DNA of 64,000 nt, from positions 15,916-79,915 of the forward strand of contig JAYOIK010000009.1 in assembly GCA_038118725.1 (NCBI GenBank), written 5' to 3'. Below are positions 36,048-45,637 of this stretch, piece after piece; position 1 is the stretch's first letter; each line of letters opens with the position of its first letter. The translations under genes and the position numbers were made by a program. The notes below the pieces were generated by a model that was given only the letters and a program-made list of their open reading frames with translations, made no database searches and was not told the origin of the DNA. This DNA is from JADHLJ01 sp038118725 (GTDB taxonomy: Bacteria > Pseudomonadota > Alphaproteobacteria > Thalassobaculales > Thalassobaculaceae).

Positions 36048-37244
36048 ATGCCGGCGCGTCGTCACCAGTCGACGTTAAACAAGATCGGGTTTTCAAGCCC
36101 GATTGGACAGGTCGTCGTGTTGGCGTTCTGCCTTGTGGCCGCTCTGAGCGCGCGATCCTCGCCCGCGCACGCCGAAACGACGCCCGAGAACGTCGGGATC
36201 GTCGCGAAACTGGCGGCGACAGCCGAGGCCTTGGCCCGAGAGGCGCGCGCCACCGCCGAAGCGCCGGTGCTCGGCGCCCTGATGTTCTATGACCCGGTCC
36301 GAGATCTGGCCGGCGGCGTCGACGGCGCCGCCTACGGCGCCGGCGATCGGGCCTGGGTCGAGGCGGCGCTCGGGATCCATGACCTGTTTCGCCAGATCGG
36401 CGGCGAGGCTGGTGAAAAGCGCTTTCTGTTCCGCCGGGACGGGCCCCGGGTCTTTGTCGGCGTGGAAGGCGGCGCCGGGGCCTGGCACCCGACGCCGGAG
36501 CAAGGCCAAGCGGGGTTTCTTCGGCTGTTGGCCCAGTCCAGCCGTTCCCTGCCCAATAGTCTACGCCGCGCGATCACGAGAGACGGAGGTGGCATACAGG
36601 CGGTGACGGCGATTCTCTCCAAGCCTGGGAATACCCTTCTGCTGCCCGTCGGCGCGACCCGTTCGATGGTGATCGAGGATGCCTGGCACGCGATCGGCAC
36701 GCCGGGGCTGGAGGTGCGAGCCACGCCGAGGGCGGGGGGCGATCTCGCGACCACGGTCGCTAGGCGCCCCGGAGAGGTGGACGGCCCGCAAGCCGTGTCG
36801 GTCTTCGCGCCGGGCCAACGGTTCACGCCGCGCGAGGTAATCGAGGTCGCGAGCCCGGACACTTCGGTCGCGACAACGAGCGGTTCCGCATTCTCGGGCT
36901 CAACTTCGGAAACCCAACTCCCTGACCAACACACAGGCTCCGATCGCCTTGATCCGGCGAGCCCGCTGGCGGTCCCCGACGCCATCGCCACCAGCGGCGG
37001 GGCCCGGCGCTACACACTATCGATTCCGTCGCTCGGCGCCTATTCAATACGCTCCACCGGACCGAGCGATCTGGTCGGCGTGTTGAAAGGCCCGGACGGC
37101 ACGGTACTCGCCAGGGACGACGATGGCGGCATGGGCTACAACTTCAATCTCCAGGCAACCTTGGAGGCCGGCGACTATACGGTGGAAGTCGTGCATTGCT
37201 GCGCCGGGACGGGGCCGTTCTCGATCATGGTCGCGCCGGAGTGA
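36048..37244 (+). CDS. Secreted protein with C-terminal PPC-like domain
   Basis: I do not recognise this 398-residue protein. It has a hydrophobic signal-like segment near residues 22-42 ending in an Ala-His-Ala cleavage site, then an Ala/Gly-rich central domain. The C-terminal 90 residues (ARRYTLSIPSLGAYSIR, then LEAGDYTVEVVH) look like a bacterial pre-peptidase C-terminal (PPC) beta-sandwich. No protease motif is visible. It starts eight bases after the alcohol dehydrogenase stop, so it could be cotranscribed. Confidence 0.7.
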   Translation: MPARRHQSTLNKIGFSSPIGQVVVLAFCLVAALSARSSPAHAETTPENVGIVAKLAATAEALAREARATAEAPVLGALMFYDPVRDLAGGVDGAAYGAGDRAWVEAALGIHDLFRQIGGEAGEKRFLFRRDGPRVFVGVEGGAGAWHPTPEQGQAGFLRLLAQSSRSLPNSLRRAITRDGGGIQAVTAILSKPGNTLLLPVGATRSMVIEDAWHAIGTPGLEVRATPRAGGDLATTVARRPGEVDGPQAVSVFAPGQRFTPREVIEVASPDTSVATTSGSAFSGSTSETQLPDQHTGSDRLDPASPLAVPDAIATSGGARRYTLSIPSLGAYSIRSTGPSDLVGVLKGPDGTVLARDDDGGMGYNFNLQATLEAGDYTVEVVHCCAGTGPFSIMVAPE

Positions 37245-37364
37245 TCGTGTGCCCGCGGCGATCGCGACCTCGGATCATCACACCTGTGACCGGGCCGGCG
37301 ATTGCAAATCACGTCCGGATCGCGGACTCTAGCGCCTAAATTTATTCACGCGGGATGCCCTAGG

Positions 37365-38213
37365 ATGAGCTACGAGAAAATCACTCTGAACCCCATCGCC
37401 GGCGCCATGGGCGTCGAGATCGAGGGCGTGGACCTCTCCCAGCCGCTGGACAACAAAACCTTCGACGAGATTCACCAAGCGTTTCTGGAAAATCTGGTGA
37501 TCATCTTCCACGATCAGAACCTGACGCCGGAGCAGTGCAAGTCCTTCGCCCAGCGTTTCGGGCCATTGGATATCTATCCCTTCGTCAAGGGGCTGGACGA
37601 GCACCCGGAGATCTTTGAAATCCGCAAGGAGCCGGACGAACAGCGGAATTTCGGTGGCAAGTGGCATTCCGACATGTCCTTCACCGCCCGGCCGCCGGTC
37701 GGCACCATGCTCTATGCCAAGGAAACGCCGTCAAAGGGCGGCGATACCATGCTGACCAATCTCTACAATGCCTATGACGCCCTATCGGACGGGATGAAGG
37801 ACCTACTGGACGGCATGCAGGCGGAGTATTCGGCCGCGCTCAAGGGATCCGGCGGTCGGGCCGCGGTCATGAACATGACCCGCTTCAATGTCGACGGCCT
37901 CGACCGGGCCGAGGAAGCGGCGCTGCATCCGATCGTGCGCACCCATCCCGAGACCCGGCGCAAGGCGCTCTATATCAGCGCCGGGCATCTGACCCGGTTC
38001 GAGGACATGACCGAGGAGGAAAGCAAGCCGATGCTCGATTATCTGCGCGAGCACGCGGCCCAGCCGGACTTCACCTGCCGGGTGCGCTATCGCAAGGGGA
38101 CACTCTGCCTCTGGGACAACCGCTGCACCCAGCACCGGGCGCTGAACGACTATCAGGGCGAGCGCCGGGTCATGCACCGGCTTACCGTCGGCGGCGGCGA
38201 TCATCCGAGCTGA
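37365..38213 (+). CDS. TauD/TfdA family dioxygenase
   Basis: This Fe(II)/2-oxoglutarate dioxygenase of 282 aa has the HxD ligand pair in WHSDMSF, a distal His in CTQHRALNDY and the Arg in VMHRLTV. The start at the ATG at 37365 gives the usual N-terminus (NPIAGAMGVEIEGVDL). It is about 40% identical by eye to the other TauD/TfdA protein at 44753, so the two may be paralogues with different substrates. Confidence 0.9.
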   Translation: MSYEKITLNPIAGAMGVEIEGVDLSQPLDNKTFDEIHQAFLENLVIIFHDQNLTPEQCKSFAQRFGPLDIYPFVKGLDEHPEIFEIRKEPDEQRNFGGKWHSDMSFTARPPVGTMLYAKETPSKGGDTMLTNLYNAYDALSDGMKDLLDGMQAEYSAALKGSGGRAAVMNMTRFNVDGLDRAEEAALHPIVRTHPETRRKALYISAGHLTRFEDMTEEESKPMLDYLREHAAQPDFTCRVRYRKGTLCLWDNRCTQHRALNDYQGERRVMHRLTVGGGDHPS

Positions 38214-38276
38214 CGCGGCCCGACCGAACCACGGGGCGCTTACCATCAATCAAGACCATTCACGCGGGGAAAGATC

Positions 38277-39329
38277 ATGGGAAATCGGATCGCGATTGTC
38301 GGCGCCGGCGCCGTCGGAGCCTATGTCGGCGGCTATATGGCGCGGGACGGCGAGGATGTCATCTTCATCGATCCCTGGCCGGAACATGTCCGGGCGATCA
38401 ACGAGAAGGGTATCACGCTGTCGGGCCTGACCGAGCCGGAATGCTTTACCGCCAAGGCCCGTGCAATCAGCCTGACGGAGGTACAGTCGCTGTCCCGCGA
38501 GAAGCCGATCGATATCGCCTTCATCTGCATGAAGTCCTATGACACGGCCTGGGCGACGACCCTGATCAAGGACTATCTGGCGCCGACGGGCTTCTGCGTT
38601 TCGCTGCAGAACTGCATCAACGAGGAAACCATCGCCGGCATCGTCGGCTGGGGCCGAACCACCGGCTGCATCGCGGCGAAGATAGCGGTGGAATTGACGG
38701 GCCCTGCGGAAGTGCGCCGCGGCGTGCCGCTGGGCGGAAACAAGCACACGGTGTTCCGCGCCGGCGAGGTGCATGGCCGGATCTCGCCGCGCATCCTCGA
38801 GATCGTCCGCCTGCTTTCCAGCGTCGACAGCGCCAAGGCCACCACCAATCTCTGGGGGGAGCGGTGGTCGAAGCTCACCGCCAACGCCATGCGCAACGGC
38901 GTCTGCGCGGCCACCGGCTTCGGCGCCAATGCCTGCGACAACGAGGAGATCACCCGCCGGCTGTCGATCCGGCTCGCCGGGGAGTCCGTCAAGATCGGCC
39001 AGGCCCTGGGCTACGAACTCGAAACCATCAACAAGTTCGCGCCCGAGGACTGGGTCGCGGGCCTTGAGGGCGATACCGCCATGATCGCCAAGATGGAAGC
39101 CGACATGCAGGCGAGCTCCGTCGGTCGCTCTGACGACTCGCGCCCCTCGATGGCCCAGGACATCGCCAAGAAACGGCGTACCGAAATCCTGGCGATCAAC
39201 GGCTTCGTCGCCGCCAAGGGCAAGGAAATCGGCATCGAGGCCCCAGCCAACGCGGCCCTGGTCGAGGCCGTCCGCAAGGTCGAAACCGGCGCGGCGGAGC
39301 AAAGCCTGGACCTGGTGCGGGGGATCTGA
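38277..39329 (+). CDS. Ketopantoate reductase PanE/ApbA family protein
   Basis: This 350-residue protein has the GAGAVGAYVGGYMARDG nucleotide motif at the N-terminus and the C-terminal domain with the GVCAATGFGANAC region. True PanE makes pantoate with NADPH, but this copy is longer than the usual 290-310 aa and sits among catabolic genes, so it may reduce another 2-keto acid. I leave the symbol empty. Confidence 0.82.
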   Translation: MGNRIAIVGAGAVGAYVGGYMARDGEDVIFIDPWPEHVRAINEKGITLSGLTEPECFTAKARAISLTEVQSLSREKPIDIAFICMKSYDTAWATTLIKDYLAPTGFCVSLQNCINEETIAGIVGWGRTTGCIAAKIAVELTGPAEVRRGVPLGGNKHTVFRAGEVHGRISPRILEIVRLLSSVDSAKATTNLWGERWSKLTANAMRNGVCAATGFGANACDNEEITRRLSIRLAGESVKIGQALGYELETINKFAPEDWVAGLEGDTAMIAKMEADMQASSVGRSDDSRPSMAQDIAKKRRTEILAINGFVAAKGKEIGIEAPANAALVEAVRKVETGAAEQSLDLVRGI

Positions 39330-39362
39330 CCGAAGTCGTTCTCCCAGGCCGCCTCACTGGCC

Positions 39363-39474
39363 GTCGCCCTGGCGCAAGGCCAGCAAAATAGACAAGGGCC
39401 TCGAGAGCGCGCGTGATTGCACTTCTCCCGCGAAACCGTGACCATCGCGGGGGCCTGCCTTTCGCCAGGACGAC
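39363..39474. repeat. Intergenic inverted-repeat element, copy B
   Basis: Bounded by GTCGCCCTGGCGCAAGGC at 39363 and its near reverse complement GCCTTTCGCCAGGACGAC ending at 39474, with about 75 bases between. Its ends match those of copy A at 29272-29375 with few changes. The left end forms a CTGGC/GCCAG hairpin. It lies in the gap before the acyl-CoA dehydrogenase gene. Confidence 0.65.
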
Positions 39475-39551
39475 GGCGTGGAGGAAGTGATGTTCGAAAA
39501 GGAAACCAACTCCCCGTCGCCATTCCTCGAAACCCCCGAGGGTGTTGGGCC

Positions 39552-40724
39552 GTGAACTTCACCCTCACCGAGGAACAGCGCCTCCTCGTCGCCACCGTCA
39601 GGCGGTTCATCGACGCGCACTTGGCCCCGCTGGAAGACCAGGTGGAACGGGACGGCGTGCTGGCGCCGGACACCGCGCGCGACATTTTCGAGAAATCCCG
39701 CGCCCTCGGCCTCTACGCCACCAATATCCCGACCGAACACGGCGGTGGCGGGCTCAACGCGTTTGACACCATGCTGTTGGAGGAGCAGTTCGGACGCACC
39801 TCGGACATTCTGATCCGCCGGGCCTTCGGCAATGTCTACGAAGTCCTGCTACGCTGTACCCCGCCCCAGGCCGAGCGCTGGCTCCTGCCGGCGGTTCGGG
39901 GCGAGCGAACCTGCTCGATCGCGATCACCGAACCCGGCGCTGGTTCCGACGCGGCGGGGATCAAGACTCGGGCGATCCGGGATGGCAAAGGCTGGCGGCT
40001 TACCGGGCATAAGCATTACATCAGCGACGGGCTGTTCTCGGATTTCTTCGTGGTCTCCGCCGTAACCGATCCCGACGCCGGCTCGCGCGGCATTTCGCTG
40101 TTCCTGGTCGACAAGGACAGTCCCGGCTTCACCGTGGGTCGAGATCAGCCGATGATGGGATTACGCGGCACCAGTCATATCGAAATGTTCTTCGACGACA
40201 TCCGCCTCGGGCCGGAAAATCTTCTGGGCGAGGAAGGCCGGGGCATGCGCCAGGTACTGGAAACATTGGGCCGGGTCCGGCTCGGCCAGGTCGGCGCGCG
40301 AGCGGTCGGCAAGGCCTCCAAGGTGCTGGACCTGATGGTCGAGCACGCGCGAAGCCGCGAGCAATTCGGCCAGGCGATCGGGAATTTTCAACTGATCCAG
40401 CAAATGCTGGCCGACAGCGCCATCGAGATCAACGCCGCCCGCCTGCTGCTCTGGCAAGCCGCCGCCGAGATCGACCGCACCGGAGACGGGCGCGAGCTGA
40501 TCTCCATGGTCAAGGTCCACGCCGCCGAGACCCTCGGTCGGGTGGTCGACCGGGCCGTCCAAGTTTTCGGTGGCGCCGGATTTTCCAAGGAGCATTCGAT
40601 CGAGCGTTACTATCGCGACGCGCGAATCTACCGGATCTTCGACGGCACCTCGGAGATTCACCGCGCGGTGCTCGGGGGAGCCCTCATGAAGAAAGGCCCG
40701 GGACTTTACGATCCGTATGGTTAG
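39552..40724 (+). CDS. Acyl-CoA dehydrogenase family protein
   Basis: This FAD enzyme of 390 aa has the family signatures CSIAITEPGAGSDAAGI and, near the C-terminus, QVFGGAGFSKEHSIERYYRDARI. A Glu in FDGTSEIHR lies where catalytic-base variants are found. Translation starts at a GTG at 39552, since the protein fits the family only from NFTLTEEQ. It probably dehydrogenates a short or branched acyl-CoA. Confidence 0.92.
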   Translation: MNFTLTEEQRLLVATVRRFIDAHLAPLEDQVERDGVLAPDTARDIFEKSRALGLYATNIPTEHGGGGLNAFDTMLLEEQFGRTSDILIRRAFGNVYEVLLRCTPPQAERWLLPAVRGERTCSIAITEPGAGSDAAGIKTRAIRDGKGWRLTGHKHYISDGLFSDFFVVSAVTDPDAGSRGISLFLVDKDSPGFTVGRDQPMMGLRGTSHIEMFFDDIRLGPENLLGEEGRGMRQVLETLGRVRLGQVGARAVGKASKVLDLMVEHARSREQFGQAIGNFQLIQQMLADSAIEINAARLLLWQAAAEIDRTGDGRELISMVKVHAAETLGRVVDRAVQVFGGAGFSKEHSIERYYRDARIYRIFDGTSEIHRAVLGGALMKKGPGLYDPYG

Positions 40725-40793
40725 GGTATCCGTGGCAAGACAAGACACGGCGAATTCACTTAACCTCACGAGCACAATATTGCCCGGGCTCAA

Positions 40794-41768
40794 TCAAGGT
40801 TCGCGGTAACCCACTGTTTCGCGTTCCAGAATGCCGGTGAGGCAGCCGATGGCGCCCGCCGCCTTGACCAATTCCGAGCAATCCACGGTCACGCATTCAA
40901 TCCCCGCGGCCTCCAGGGTCTCCTGAACCGCCGGATAGTCCGCGACCATCAGGACCTTGCGCGGCCCCAGCGTGACGAAATTGAAGCCCCGATTGATATC
41001 CAGATCATCCCCCTCGGGTAGCCAGACGATGTCGCAGCCGCGCTCCTGAAGCGCCCGTACCGCCGCGAAGGGCGTCCGCCGCCACCAGCACACCGCCAGA
41101 TCCTTGTCGACAATCCGCAGCAAGCCCATGAAATGCATGGTTCCAAAGGGAAGATCGGCGTCCAGGGTTTCGACCCCCATCTCGTGCAGGGCATCGGCGA
41201 TCTGGCGTACCGCCTCGGCGTTGGTGCGCAGGCCCTTTCCGACCATCACCGTGCCCGGGTCGAGCCACATGGCATCAGCGCCCTCGAAGGTCGCGGTGCC
41301 GCGCAGGGTCCGGACGATGGGTACACCGATATCGGCGAGCCGGCGGGCCACCTGGCGCTCCTCTCCGGCCCGCACCGTCGAGGCGGGCCGCGCCATGATC
41401 GCGCCCTCCGGTGTCAGGAACACAAGATCGGCGCAGAACATCTGGTTCGGAGTGGGAGTCTCCGCCGGGTCAACCTGATGCACCGTCACCCCCTCGGCGC
41501 GATAGGCCTCGACCATGGCATCGTGTTGCGCGCGGGCCTTGGCGAGATCCACCGGCGCGAGCATCTGCACCGCGTCCGGATCTTCCTGGGAGACATCCAA
41601 CTCGGCGCCAGGACGGTGCACGATCACCGAGCGCAGCCGGCCCCATTCGCTATCGATTCCCGAGGCCGCCCAGAGTGAGCCGATCTCGTCGCGATGGCTC
41701 GCCACCCGACCGGACCAGCCGTCGCCGCCATAGGCCGAGGTGTTGAACAATCCCTTGCGCGCGCTCAT
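40794..41768 (-). CDS. Amidinotransferase/dimethylargininase family hydrolase
   Basis: This 324-residue protein has the guanidine-modifying fold: FCADLVFLTPEGAIMARPAS, FEGADAMWLDPGTVMVG with the substrate Glu/Asp, a His in GTMHFMGLLRI, and a C-terminal Cys in AGAIGCLTGIL. The family includes arginine deiminase, dimethylargininase and amidinotransferases. It lacks the extra domain of long arginine deiminases, so it may hydrolyse a methylated or short guanidino compound. Confidence 0.85.
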   Translation of the reverse strand: MSARKGLFNTSAYGGDGWSGRVASHRDEIGSLWAASGIDSEWGRLRSVIVHRPGAELDVSQEDPDAVQMLAPVDLAKARAQHDAMVEAYRAEGVTVHQVDPAETPTPNQMFCADLVFLTPEGAIMARPASTVRAGEERQVARRLADIGVPIVRTLRGTATFEGADAMWLDPGTVMVGKGLRTNAEAVRQIADALHEMGVETLDADLPFGTMHFMGLLRIVDKDLAVCWWRRTPFAAVRALQERGCDIVWLPEGDDLDINRGFNFVTLGPRKVLMVADYPAVQETLEAAGIECVTVDCSELVKAAGAIGCLTGILERETVGYREP

Positions 41769-41907
41769 GCCTCGCCTCCGATGTGGTTATGATTTGGCGA
41801 TCGACCATAGGCGAGGTGGCGACGTCGCGGCAATCCCGTCGGGCGCTTGATCTTGCCTCGGGACGCGCCCGCTCCTACCTTGCCGCGATCACTATCCGCC
41901 GGAGCCA

Positions 41908-43212
41908 ATGGTGAAAAATTCCGCCGCCTTTCTAAAGTCACTGTTCGATGCCGCGGTCGAGGCCGCCGACCCGGCGCATTGTCTACCGCCGCATCTGGAA
42001 AGGATCCTGGCCGAGCCACCCGTCGGGCGCACGGTTGTCCTAGGGGCCGGCAAGGCCGGTGGGTCCATGGCCCGCGCGGTCGAGGATTATTGGGACGCGC
42101 ATTGCCCGGAACGACGCCTGGAAGGCTTGGTGGTCACCCGATACGACCACGGCGTCGATTGCCGGCGGATCGAGGTCGTGGAAGCAGCCCACCCCGTTCC
42201 CGACGCCGCCGGGCGCGACGCCGCCGGACGCATCCTGGCGCTAGCCGAGGAACTGACCGGCGACGATCTGGTGATCTGCCTGATATCCGGCGGCGGCTCG
42301 GCGCTCTTGTCCTTGCCCGCCGAAGGGATCAGCCTCGAGGACAAACAGGCCGTCACCGCCGACCTGCTGAAGTCCGGCGCGACCATTCACGAGATGAACT
42401 GCGTGCGCAAGCACCTCTCGGCGATCAAGGGGGGCCGCCTCGCCGCCGCCGCCGCGCCGGCCCGGCTCGTTGCCTTCGCGATTTCCGACGTACCGGGGGA
42501 CGAGCTTGACGTGATCGGCTCCGGGCCAACGGTCGCCGACCCGACCAGCTATGCCGACGCGGTCGCGGTGCTCGCTAAATACGACGTCACGCCGCCACCC
42601 GCCATCGCCGCCCGGCTGGCCCAGGCCAAGGACGAGACACCCAAGCCGGGCGACGCGGTCTTCGTCAATACCGAAACCATCCTCGTCGCCACGCCGCAAA
42701 TGGCGCTGGAAGCGGCGGCGGAAGTGGCGCGCGCGCGTGGGATCACTCCGGTCATTCTCGGCGACGCTATCGAGGGCGAGGCACGCGATGTCGCCCGGGT
42801 CCATGCCGGTATCGCCAGCCAGGCGGCGCGGCACGGCCAGCCGATGGCGACGCCCTGTGTCCTGCTAAGCGGCGGCGAGACGACGGTGACCGTTCGCGGC
42901 GACGGGCGCGGCGGGCGCAATGCCGAGTTTCTGGTCGGCCTGGCGGTGGCGCTTGGGGAACGATCGTCCGATTGCCTGGACCGGATCTCCGCCATTGCCT
43001 GCGACACCGACGGCATAGACGGCACCGAGGATAACGCGGGCGCCCTCTATCTCCCGGACACGGCGGCGCGCGCGGATGCCTTGAACCTCTCCGCCCGGGA
43101 GCGACTAGAGAACAATGACGGTTACGGTTTCTTCCAGGAACTGGGCGATCTCGTGATCAGCGGACCGACCTTGACAAATGTGAACGATTTCCGCGCGATC
43201 CTGGTGACGTAA
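41908..43212 (+). CDS. Glycerate 2-kinase (GckA/MOFRL type)
   Basis: This 434-residue protein fits the DUF4147 plus MOFRL architecture: N-terminal GAGKAGGSMARAVEDYW, the CLISGGGSALLSLP segment, KHLSAIKGGRLA, and a C-terminal MOFRL region with LSGGETTVTV and GGRNAEFLVGLA. Such enzymes phosphorylate glycerate in serine-cycle, glyoxylate or tartronate metabolism. A GGAG site lies just before the ATG. Confidence 0.9.
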   Translation: MVKNSAAFLKSLFDAAVEAADPAHCLPPHLERILAEPPVGRTVVLGAGKAGGSMARAVEDYWDAHCPERRLEGLVVTRYDHGVDCRRIEVVEAAHPVPDAAGRDAAGRILALAEELTGDDLVICLISGGGSALLSLPAEGISLEDKQAVTADLLKSGATIHEMNCVRKHLSAIKGGRLAAAAAPARLVAFAISDVPGDELDVIGSGPTVADPTSYADAVAVLAKYDVTPPPAIAARLAQAKDETPKPGDAVFVNTETILVATPQMALEAAAEVARARGITPVILGDAIEGEARDVARVHAGIASQAARHGQPMATPCVLLSGGETTVTVRGDGRGGRNAEFLVGLAVALGERSSDCLDRISAIACDTDGIDGTEDNAGALYLPDTAARADALNLSARERLENNDGYGFFQELGDLVISGPTLTNVNDFRAILVT

Positions 43213-43296
43213 AGCCGCGGGCCAGGGGCGTCGACGCGGGAGCGTGGCGTGATATTCTAACCGTAACCCTCCATACCGAGCGATCGGAGAGCGATC

Positions 43297-44004
43297 ATGG
43301 CCGAGGCCCCCTACAATCCCCGGGACTGGGACACCCAGCCCGCCTATCTGGCGCCGGAATACAAGTCCACGATTACCCGCAGCCCGGGCAAACCGCTGAT
43401 CCCGTTGCCGCAATCCCTGTCCGAGATCACCGGCCCGGTCTTCGGCCATGAAGCCGTCAACGCCTTGGACAACGATCTCACCAAGAACGGCGCCAGGAAC
43501 GGCGATGAGCCGTTGGGCGAGCGGATCATCGTCACCGGCCGGGTGCTGGACGAGAACGAGCGTCCGCAGCCCAACACCCTGATCGAGATCTGGCAATGCA
43601 ACGCCGCCGGACGCTATATCCACGCCGCCGACCAGCATGACGCGCCGCTGGATCCCAACTTCTTCGGTGGCGGGCGCTGCGTAACCGACGAGAACGGAGT
43701 GTACAAATTCACTTCGATCAAGCCGGCGGCCTATCCCTGGGGCAATCACAAGAACGGCTGGCGCCCGGCGCATATCCATTTCTCGCTGTTCGGTCCGGCC
43801 TTCGTGACCCGGCTGGTGACCCAGACCTACTTTCCGGGCGATCCGCTGCTGCCGCTGGACCCGATCTTCAACGCCACGCCCGAGGCCAATCGCGACGCGC
43901 TGGTCATGGATTTCTCGCTCGACGCCACCGAGGAAGGTTTCGCGCTGGGCTATGAATTCGATTTCATCCTGCGGGGCCGCAAGGCCACGCCGATGGAGGG
44001 CTAG
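43297..44004 (+). CDS. pcaH: Intradiol ring-cleavage dioxygenase, PcaH-like beta subunit
   Basis: This 235-residue protein matches the protocatechuate 3,4-dioxygenase beta subunit. The iron ligands are visible: a Tyr in AGRYIHAADQHD, a Tyr in KPAAYPWGNHKNGWRPAHIH, and the two His of HIH. It pairs with the following alpha subunit, which starts three bases after its stop. Together they open an ortho-dihydroxy ring between the hydroxyls. The natural substrate may not be protocatechuate, because no pcaB, pcaC or pcaD is near. Confidence 0.9.
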   Translation: MAEAPYNPRDWDTQPAYLAPEYKSTITRSPGKPLIPLPQSLSEITGPVFGHEAVNALDNDLTKNGARNGDEPLGERIIVTGRVLDENERPQPNTLIEIWQCNAAGRYIHAADQHDAPLDPNFFGGGRCVTDENGVYKFTSIKPAAYPWGNHKNGWRPAHIHFSLFGPAFVTRLVTQTYFPGDPLLPLDPIFNATPEANRDALVMDFSLDATEEGFALGYEFDFILRGRKATPMEG

Positions 44005-44007
44005 ACC

Positions 44008-44598
44008 ATGGCGCGCAAACAAACGCCGTCGCAAACCGTCGGGCCCTTCTTCGCCTATGGCCTGACGCCCGAGCAATACGGCTTCGATCAGATGACCAGC
44101 ATCGCCTCCGGCGACATGGCCGGCGCCGAAACCGACGGCACGCGCATTCGCGTCGAGGGTCGGGTCTTCGATTCCGAGGGCGCGGTGGTGCCCGACGCGA
44201 TGATCGAGGTCTGGCAGGCCGACGCTCAGGGCCGCCACGCCCACCCCGCCGACAGCCGCGGCTCGAATGCCGGTTTTTCCGGCTTTGGGCGCCATGGGAC
44301 CGGCACCGATCCCGAGAACCGGTTCATCTTCGACATGGTCAAGCCCGGGCCGATCGGAGATGGGCAGGCACCGCATCTGAACCTCATTGTTTTCATGCGG
44401 GGCATGCCGCTGCACGCCTATACGCGGATCTATTTCCCGGACGAGGCCGAGGCAAACGCCGCCGACCCGGTCCTGGCCGTGGTTCCGGCGGAGCGGCGCG
44501 GCACCCTCATCGCCCAGGAGAAGGACGGCGCGCCGGGCACCTATGTCTTCGACATCCGTCTGCGCGGCGACAAGGAAACCGTGTTCTTCGACGTTTAG
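44008..44598 (+). CDS. pcaG: Intradiol ring-cleavage dioxygenase, PcaG-like alpha subunit
   Basis: This 196-residue protein matches the alpha subunit: TPSQTVGPFFAYGL at the N-terminus, DAMIEVWQADAQGRHAHP, and PHLNLIVFMRGMPLHAYTRIY. As in known alpha subunits the iron ligands are not all kept (HLNLIV replaces the HIH of beta). It assembles with the PcaH-like subunit to form the active enzyme. Confidence 0.9.
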   Translation: MARKQTPSQTVGPFFAYGLTPEQYGFDQMTSIASGDMAGAETDGTRIRVEGRVFDSEGAVVPDAMIEVWQADAQGRHAHPADSRGSNAGFSGFGRHGTGTDPENRFIFDMVKPGPIGDGQAPHLNLIVFMRGMPLHAYTRIYFPDEAEANAADPVLAVVPAERRGTLIAQEKDGAPGTYVFDIRLRGDKETVFFDV

Positions 44599-44752
44599 GA
44601 CTTCGAGGAGCGATCGTCTTCCCTCGATCGCCGGATAGCCGCATCGCGCCTGTGCTTATGGAATGGGAGCGATCGTCCGCGCTCGCGAGCATGGGTCGAT
44701 CCACGGTATAGTTCTTGATCGAGGCCCCTTGGACGCAGGCGAGGATGGATTC

Positions 44753-45610
44753 ATGAGCTTTCAAAAAATCGAGATCGAACCCGTATCCGGCAATCTCGGC
44801 GCGATTATCCATGGTGTTGATCTCGGCAATTTGGATGACGAGACCTTCGAGGAAGTTCACCAGGCTTGGCTCGACAACGGTGTCGTGTTCTTTCGGGATC
44901 AGGACATCACGCCGGAGGAGCAGATCGCCTTCGCCAAGCGGTTCGGCGAGATCCATTTCCATCCCTATATGCGCGGCCTCGACGAGCATCCCGAGGTGCT
45001 GGAGATCGTGAAGGAACCCGGCGACGGCTATACGTTCGGGGCGGTCTGGCACACGGATCAGATGTTCAACCCGCAACCGGCCATGGCGACGATGCTCTAC
45101 GCCAAGGAAGTGCCGAGCCGGGGCGGTGACACGATGTTCTCGAACCAGTATCTCGCCTACGAAACTCTGTCCGCCCCGATGCGCCACGCGATTTCGGCGG
45201 TCAAGACCCACAATGTCGGCGACGGCTTTCGGCGCAGCATGGGCGCGTCCACCCGGAGCGAGCGCTATGCCAAGAACCCGACCATGCAGGCCAAGATCCG
45301 TGACCCCGGAAACGCGCCGACCGAAGCAAGGCATCCCTTGGTACGGACGCATCCGGAAACCGGGCGCAAACTGCTCTATATCGGCAGTCACACACTGACC
45401 CTAGATGGGTTCCAGGAGAAGGAAGCGGACGTACTAATCGATTTCCTGCGCGCGCATTCGGCCAAGCCCGAGTTTACCTGCCGGTTCCGTTGGGAGGTCG
45501 GCTCGCTGGCACTGTGGGATAACCGCTGCGTGCAGCATCAGGCGCTGGCGGATTATGACGAGCGAAGGCGGATGCACCGGATCACCATCGCCGGCGACAC
45601 GCCCTATTGA
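44753..45610 (+). CDS. TauD/TfdA family dioxygenase
   Basis: This Fe(II)/2-oxoglutarate dioxygenase of 285 aa has HxD in WHTDQMF, a distal His in RCVQHQALADYD and the Arg in RMHRITIAGD. It resembles TfdA-like members that cleave aryloxy ethers as much as taurine dioxygenases. It stands 154 bases downstream of the intradiol dioxygenase pair and 27 bases before an LLM gene, all in one direction. The aryl-ether role is inferred from these neighbours only. Confidence 0.9.
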   Translation: MSFQKIEIEPVSGNLGAIIHGVDLGNLDDETFEEVHQAWLDNGVVFFRDQDITPEEQIAFAKRFGEIHFHPYMRGLDEHPEVLEIVKEPGDGYTFGAVWHTDQMFNPQPAMATMLYAKEVPSRGGDTMFSNQYLAYETLSAPMRHAISAVKTHNVGDGFRRSMGASTRSERYAKNPTMQAKIRDPGNAPTEARHPLVRTHPETGRKLLYIGSHTLTLDGFQEKEADVLIDFLRAHSAKPEFTCRFRWEVGSLALWDNRCVQHQALADYDERRRMHRITIAGDTPY

Positions 45611-45637
45611 GACCCGCCGCCAATCGAGGATCGGACC

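Noticed and set aside
34828..36096. 422-residue open frame opposite the alcohol dehydrogenase
   Set aside because: The sense-strand gene has both zinc sites and a ribosome binding site; the antisense frame has no motif.
40725..40793. Small hairpin CCGTG/CACGG as a terminator for the acyl-CoA dehydrogenase gene
   Set aside because: The stem is only five pairs with a long loop and no T-run.
43105..44415. 436-residue open frame opposite pcaH/pcaG
   Set aside because: It lies antisense to clear ring-cleavage dioxygenase subunits with visible iron ligands.
44600..44680. Repeated GGAGCGATCGTC before the TauD gene
   Set aside because: Two copies of a 12-mer in a GC-rich gap could arise by chance, and no operator-like symmetry or further copies were seen.
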